DNA of 44,519 nt from Bacteroidaceae bacterium (GTDB taxonomy: Bacteria; Bacteroidota; Bacteroidia; Bacteroidales; Bacteroidaceae): positions 1 through 44,519 of the forward strand of contig JAGCDE010000017.1 of NCBI GenBank assembly GCA_017651315.1, read 5' to 3'. The number at the start of each line of letters is the position of its first letter. Within the stretch, counting starts at the first letter, position 1. The notes under the pieces were generated by a model that worked only from the letters and a program-made list of their open reading frames with translations, did not search any database and was not told the DNA's origin. Shown here in pieces: positions 41,566 to 44,519 of this stretch. Made by a program: the position numbers and the translations under genes.

Positions 41566-43914
41566 CTACGGGCAGACGGGCCGGACGGACCGACCGCAGC
41601 TGCGGTTGCTGGAGTCCACTTCCACGCCGCCGAAGTAGATGCCCCACGCGAGGCTCGAGTAGTCCGTACTGAATGAACTGGACCAGTAGTGGCCGTAGGA
41701 GCCAGCACCATCGAGACCCGTTTCATCGCGGCACCCGGCAGCCGGAAGGAAAATGAAGCGGTCTGTGTAACCGGATTTCTTACTGGTTACCTTGCAACCT
41801 GCTACGCCACCGAACTCTGAGTTGCCACTGCTATACCATGTCCAGGTGCAGTTGTTGCTGAGTTCATCCAGTTCTTCCTTGGTGGGCAAGCGCCAATCAC
41901 CGCCCCACTTTACATGGGCTACGTCATCTTCGGGATCAAGAACAGTCTTATTATCTACAGTTCCGTAACCGCTGCGCGTATTGTATTTGGTTAGAGTATT
42001 GTATGAGCCGTTGCACCACTTGTAGGTGGACCAGTCATAATTGCTCTTGGTTTCTGTCTCACCCCATGCGTAGTAATCGCCAAACAATTCAGGCAAACAA
42101 GCACCTATATTGCATGTAGCCCACTTGACACTTAAACCTAAATCAACATATTCCATTGGATATTCACATGTTCCATAAACAGGACGAATATAACAACCAC
42201 AATAACGTTCTACTTTAGTTATATCAGGTTCCACCTCTGGAAAATTTATAGTCAAAGCCATAGCAGATTCATCATCATATTTAGTAGAAGTCCAATACGA
42301 ATAATCTAAACTTTCAGGTAAAAAAATGGCATTATCTCTATATAACCCGAATCCAATTACGAGATAACCAAAAACACCTTGGTAATAAATCCGTTTTACA
42401 TGACCAGAATAATAACAATATGACATTATACTCATAACATCCTTATTTGGCATATGCCAACCTTCACTTAGAACTGCCGTCGCAGCATCATATTGAGTTC
42501 CACTTATATCATTTTTAAGACCCTTCCATGCATTCGTGCTTGAATTGTAGTATTCATAATTAGACAAACTGAAAGTTGTTTTAGGTTGTGTTTCACCCCA
42601 TGCATAGAGGTCGCCTAACTGTTCAGGACTATCTGCTCCAAGGTTACATGATGCGAACAAAACACCAGGTATTCCCAAATCCACTTTTTCACCCTTCGTT
42701 ACCATATCGGTTACAGTATAGCTATTAACAGGACCATATAAAATATCACCCTCAAATGTGGTTACAGCGACTCTAAAAAAATATGATGAGGGCATATTCA
42801 TATTAATTAGTTTGTATGATGCTAAGCCATTATTGTTTATGTTAGCTTTAACCCTTATTCCATTTTTTTCATTGGGAGTAGATTCTGTGTCAGTATAATA
42901 GAAATAAACAGAATAATCTTCAAGTGTTGAAAGGCCGTCTATTTGAGCCTTAATATCAAATGATGTAACATCTGTTGAATCAGCAGTTGCCTGATAAATA
43001 ATTAAATCGCCATACCTTGCCTCAGTCTGTGAAAGATCCGGCATAGCGTTTACAACTGTAGCTTGATAATTATACGCTTTGCCCATCATCATGTTCTTTC
43101 CAGTAATGGTGGTTGTATATGAAGGGCTATATGTACCAACAATCTTTATGCTTATCTCATCCTGACTAAGGTCTGTCGGAGCAAGCATAGCGTATATGGT
43201 AAGAATCTTATTCTCTTCAGTTGTAAATGTTTGATTAAGTCCAATTGTAATAGATGATGATTTTGTAGTAGGATTGATGGAAACTTTCTCTTTTGTCAAA
43301 TCAAATGTTCCAGATGTCACAAAGGGTGTCTTACTACTCTTCAGTGTTATTGACTTGTATATATCTGCTTCAGGCATTGTAAGCTGGAAACGGACAAAAC
43401 ACCCCAAATGCTTAAGTTCTATGTTCACATTGCCATCGGCATCGGGACTGGTGGCTACTGATGCCTGGTAGTCAAACCTATCAAGGCAATCAAGAGAGCC
43501 GTTGCCGTTCTGGATCTGACCCAAGTAACTGACGGGGATACTTGTTTCTTCCACATGATAGTATTTTGACGAGAAGGGATAATAAGCTGCATATAAATAT
43601 GATGAGCGCAGAGCCCAAGCACCACCATCAAACTGTGCTGCCCGACTGCCCTCTCCACTCGAAATGGGGAATGCCACCTGATCTCCGCCAATTGGATAGA
43701 TTCCTACTGTATCGCCTTCGGTCCAGCTGAAATGAAAGCCTGTAGCATCAACTGTATATGCTGCGCGGGTAATATCATCGCCGTCAAGAAAATCCTGACC
43801 TGTCACAGTTATGGACTTTACTGTTCCTGATTGTGATACTATGCTTTCATCATCGCATGATGACAGGCCTAATACCACCGTTAATCCTAACACATAAGTA
43901 AGTTTCGTTTTCAT
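41566..43914 (-). CDS. Surface lipoprotein with fimbrillin-like N-terminus and two C-type-lectin-like domains; candidate retroelement target
   Basis: The 782-residue protein starts with a lipoprotein signal (LGLSSC, Cys20) followed by DDES, an acidic start suited to surface export. Residues about 30-290 look fimbrillin-like (Mfa-like): FSWTEGDTVGIYPIGG and YLYAAYYPFSSK. Residues about 295-405 are a beta-sandwich-like linker. Two related domains follow from about 409 and 586: VDLGIPGVLFASCNLGA and VDLGLSVKWATCNIGA, each with GD-x-YAWGET. These are Fib_succ_major/FGE-like C-type-lectin folds. The last 44 codons (41569-41700) encode YWSSS... to RSVRPVCP and resemble the variable repeats of diversity-generating retroelements. 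Base composition rises sharply there. A binding protein role is inferred. Confidence 0.82.
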   Translation of the reverse strand: MKTKLTYVLGLTVVLGLSSCDDESIVSQSGTVKSITVTGQDFLDGDDITRAAYTVDATGFHFSWTEGDTVGIYPIGGDQVAFPISSGEGSRAAQFDGGAWALRSSYLYAAYYPFSSKYYHVEETSIPVSYLGQIQNGNGSLDCLDRFDYQASVATSPDADGNVNIELKHLGCFVRFQLTMPEADIYKSITLKSSKTPFVTSGTFDLTKEKVSINPTTKSSSITIGLNQTFTTEENKILTIYAMLAPTDLSQDEISIKIVGTYSPSYTTTITGKNMMMGKAYNYQATVVNAMPDLSQTEARYGDLIIYQATADSTDVTSFDIKAQIDGLSTLEDYSVYFYYTDTESTPNEKNGIRVKANINNNGLASYKLINMNMPSSYFFRVAVTTFEGDILYGPVNSYTVTDMVTKGEKVDLGIPGVLFASCNLGADSPEQLGDLYAWGETQPKTTFSLSNYEYYNSSTNAWKGLKNDISGTQYDAATAVLSEGWHMPNKDVMSIMSYCYYSGHVKRIYYQGVFGYLVIGFGLYRDNAIFLPESLDYSYWTSTKYDDESAMALTINFPEVEPDITKVERYCGCYIRPVYGTCEYPMEYVDLGLSVKWATCNIGACLPELFGDYYAWGETETKSNYDWSTYKWCNGSYNTLTKYNTRSGYGTVDNKTVLDPEDDVAHVKWGGDWRLPTKEELDELSNNCTWTWYSSGNSEFGGVAGCKVTSKKSGYTDRFIFLPAAGCRDETGLDGAGSYGHYWSSSFSTDYSSLAWGIYFGGVEVDSSNRSCGRSVRPVCP
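41569..41700 (-). repeat. Candidate DGR variable repeat (VR) at the 3' end of the lipoprotein gene
   Basis: Residues 739-782. Of 44 codons, 29 end in C, including TAC, CAC, GAC, AGC, CTC, GGC, TTC, TCC and TGC. This is the pattern expected when AAC codons of a template are mutated at their two adenines to NNC. The fixed frame around them (YWSSS, AW, NR, GRSVRPVCP) is what template-derived Bacteroidales targets keep. The matching 40 codons of the first domain (42181-42300) have none ending in C. The 3' end is GC-rich (CGGTCCGTCCGGCCCGTC), like an initiation-of-mutagenic-homing site. No template repeat was found in the window. Confidence 0.6.
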
Positions 43915-43969
43915 TATTGTATGTTTTATTAGTTCTGTGTGATTGATTCATTATGGATTCAAGCCTAAC

Positions 43970-44519
43970 CTAGCGGACTGTATATTTGCGTCCGTTACGG
44001 ATATAAATACCGGTAGGCAATGTGGATATGTCATCGGTTTCAATCCGCTTGCCGCTCAAATCATATATGATTGATTCGCCGTTATCCATCAGTACCGGAT
44101 GTACTGCATTATAAACAGCATTGATAGTTACATCCTGTGCAGGCATAGTGACAGTTTCTATCTCACTGTACCATTCCCATGGTGTAAGGTCTATATCATA
44201 CTTCGTGATAAGCATCTCAGCATAGTCCGTAAGACTTGTTCCGTAAGCGATTATCTCAGAATATACTACCTGATTATCTACTATTACTGTCAATAGATAA
44301 TAGTTGATGCTGAATGTTCCAGTTATCTCAAGGTCGTTTGCAGGCATTGTTTCAGGTATCTCACTCCAACCGCTGAATGTGAATCCTTCCTTCTCAGGAG
44401 CAGGTTCTGATTCTATCTCTGAACTATATTCCAATGAAACGCTCCTGTAAACCTCTCCGTCCAGAACGTATGTCAGAGTGTAGGAGTTGATACTGAACGT
44501 ACCCGTTATCTCAACATCA
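43970..44519 (-). CDS. Surface protein with InlB/Flg_new-type repeats, C-terminal part (partial at window end)
   Basis: The frame is open to the window edge, so the start lies outside; a TTG at 44432-44434 is only an internal codon. The visible 182 residues hold repeated beta units: EITGTFSINSYTLTYVLDGE at the edge, then GFTFSGWSEIPETMPANDLE, EITGTFSINYYLLTVIVDNQ, and TPWEWYSEIETVTMPAQDVT. These are Listeria-Bacteroides (Flg_new, InlB B-type) repeats with the F-x-G-W-x-x-x-P-x-x-M-P-A-x-D motif. The C-terminus IIYDLSGKRIE...LPTGIYIRNGRKYTV is a secretion/sorting-type tail common in Bacteroidetes exported proteins. It is 55 bases upstream of the lipoprotein gene and probably co-transcribed with it. 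Adhesin-like role inferred. Confidence 0.8.
   Translation of the reverse strand, partial: DVEITGTFSINSYTLTYVLDGEVYRSVSLEYSSEIESEPAPEKEGFTFSGWSEIPETMPANDLEITGTFSINYYLLTVIVDNQVVYSEIIAYGTSLTDYAEMLITKYDIDLTPWEWYSEIETVTMPAQDVTINAVYNAVHPVLMDNGESIIYDLSGKRIETDDISTLPTGIYIRNGRKYTVR

Noticed and set aside
41593-41606. Perfect 14-bp palindrome ACCGCAGCTGCGGT within the variable repeat
   Set aside because: It falls on the codons CGC AGC TGC GGT, so it is better explained by the codon sequence than by a binding site.

Overview
The window looks like chromosome from a gut or oral type member of the Bacteroidales (Bacteroides/Prevotella-like). This rests on three things. The gene repertoire fits: GlnRS, DUF3256, DUF5063, TIGR02757, a LolA-like protein after ftsK, a DUF151-UVR protein, BspA-like LRR proteins and a fimbrillin-like lipoprotein. 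Many genes start just after a TAnnTTTG box, in the best cases with TTTG 19 bases upstream, which is the Bacteroidetes -33/-7 promoter. Lipoproteins often carry acidic residues right after the lipobox cysteine. I saw no rRNA, tRNA or CRISPR array.

Layout. 1-121 is the tail of an ISL3-like insertion sequence. 239-6382 is a co-directional run of four exported repeat proteins (WG repeats, BspA-like LRRs, a YD-repeat-like lipoprotein, a second BspA-like LRR protein), lower in GC than the core. 6558-17426 is mostly housekeeping: a two-domain lipoprotein, rarA, a GT2 glycosyltransferase, a CDF metal transporter, a TIGR02757 protein, glnS with a coupled TPR gene, a small export protein, a lipoprotein-TPR-membrane-HTH regulator-like protein and mscS. 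17501-23322 (minus) is a xylose module: GH31 alpha-xylosidase with a PA14 insert, xylB and xylA, suited to releasing xylose from alpha-xylosides such as xyloglucan fragments and feeding it to xylulose 5-phosphate. Then come fba and rpmE2.

25411-29400 (minus) is a tight run: MFS nucleoside-type permease, DUF151-UVR protein, rsmE, truA, DUF3256. 30232-32570 (minus) holds DUF5063, a 3'-5' exonuclease and an RlmI-like rRNA methyltransferase. Divergent from it are ftsK, a LolA-like gene and trxB. metF and a shortened metH (no C-terminal activation domain) follow, with an MFS gene after them.

The right end (41359-44519, minus) is a second accessory segment. It encodes two surface proteins. One is a partial InlB/Flg_new-type repeat protein cut by the window edge. 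The other is a 782-residue lipoprotein with a fimbrillin-like N-terminus and two tandem C-type-lectin-like (Fib_succ_major) domains. The last 44 codons of this gene look like the variable repeat of a diversity-generating retroelement: 29 of 44 end in C, compared with 0 of 40 at the matching place in the first domain. The segment is followed by nested inverted repeats. No reverse transcriptase or template repeat was recognised in the window, so any retroelement would have to act from elsewhere. This is the most interesting observation here.
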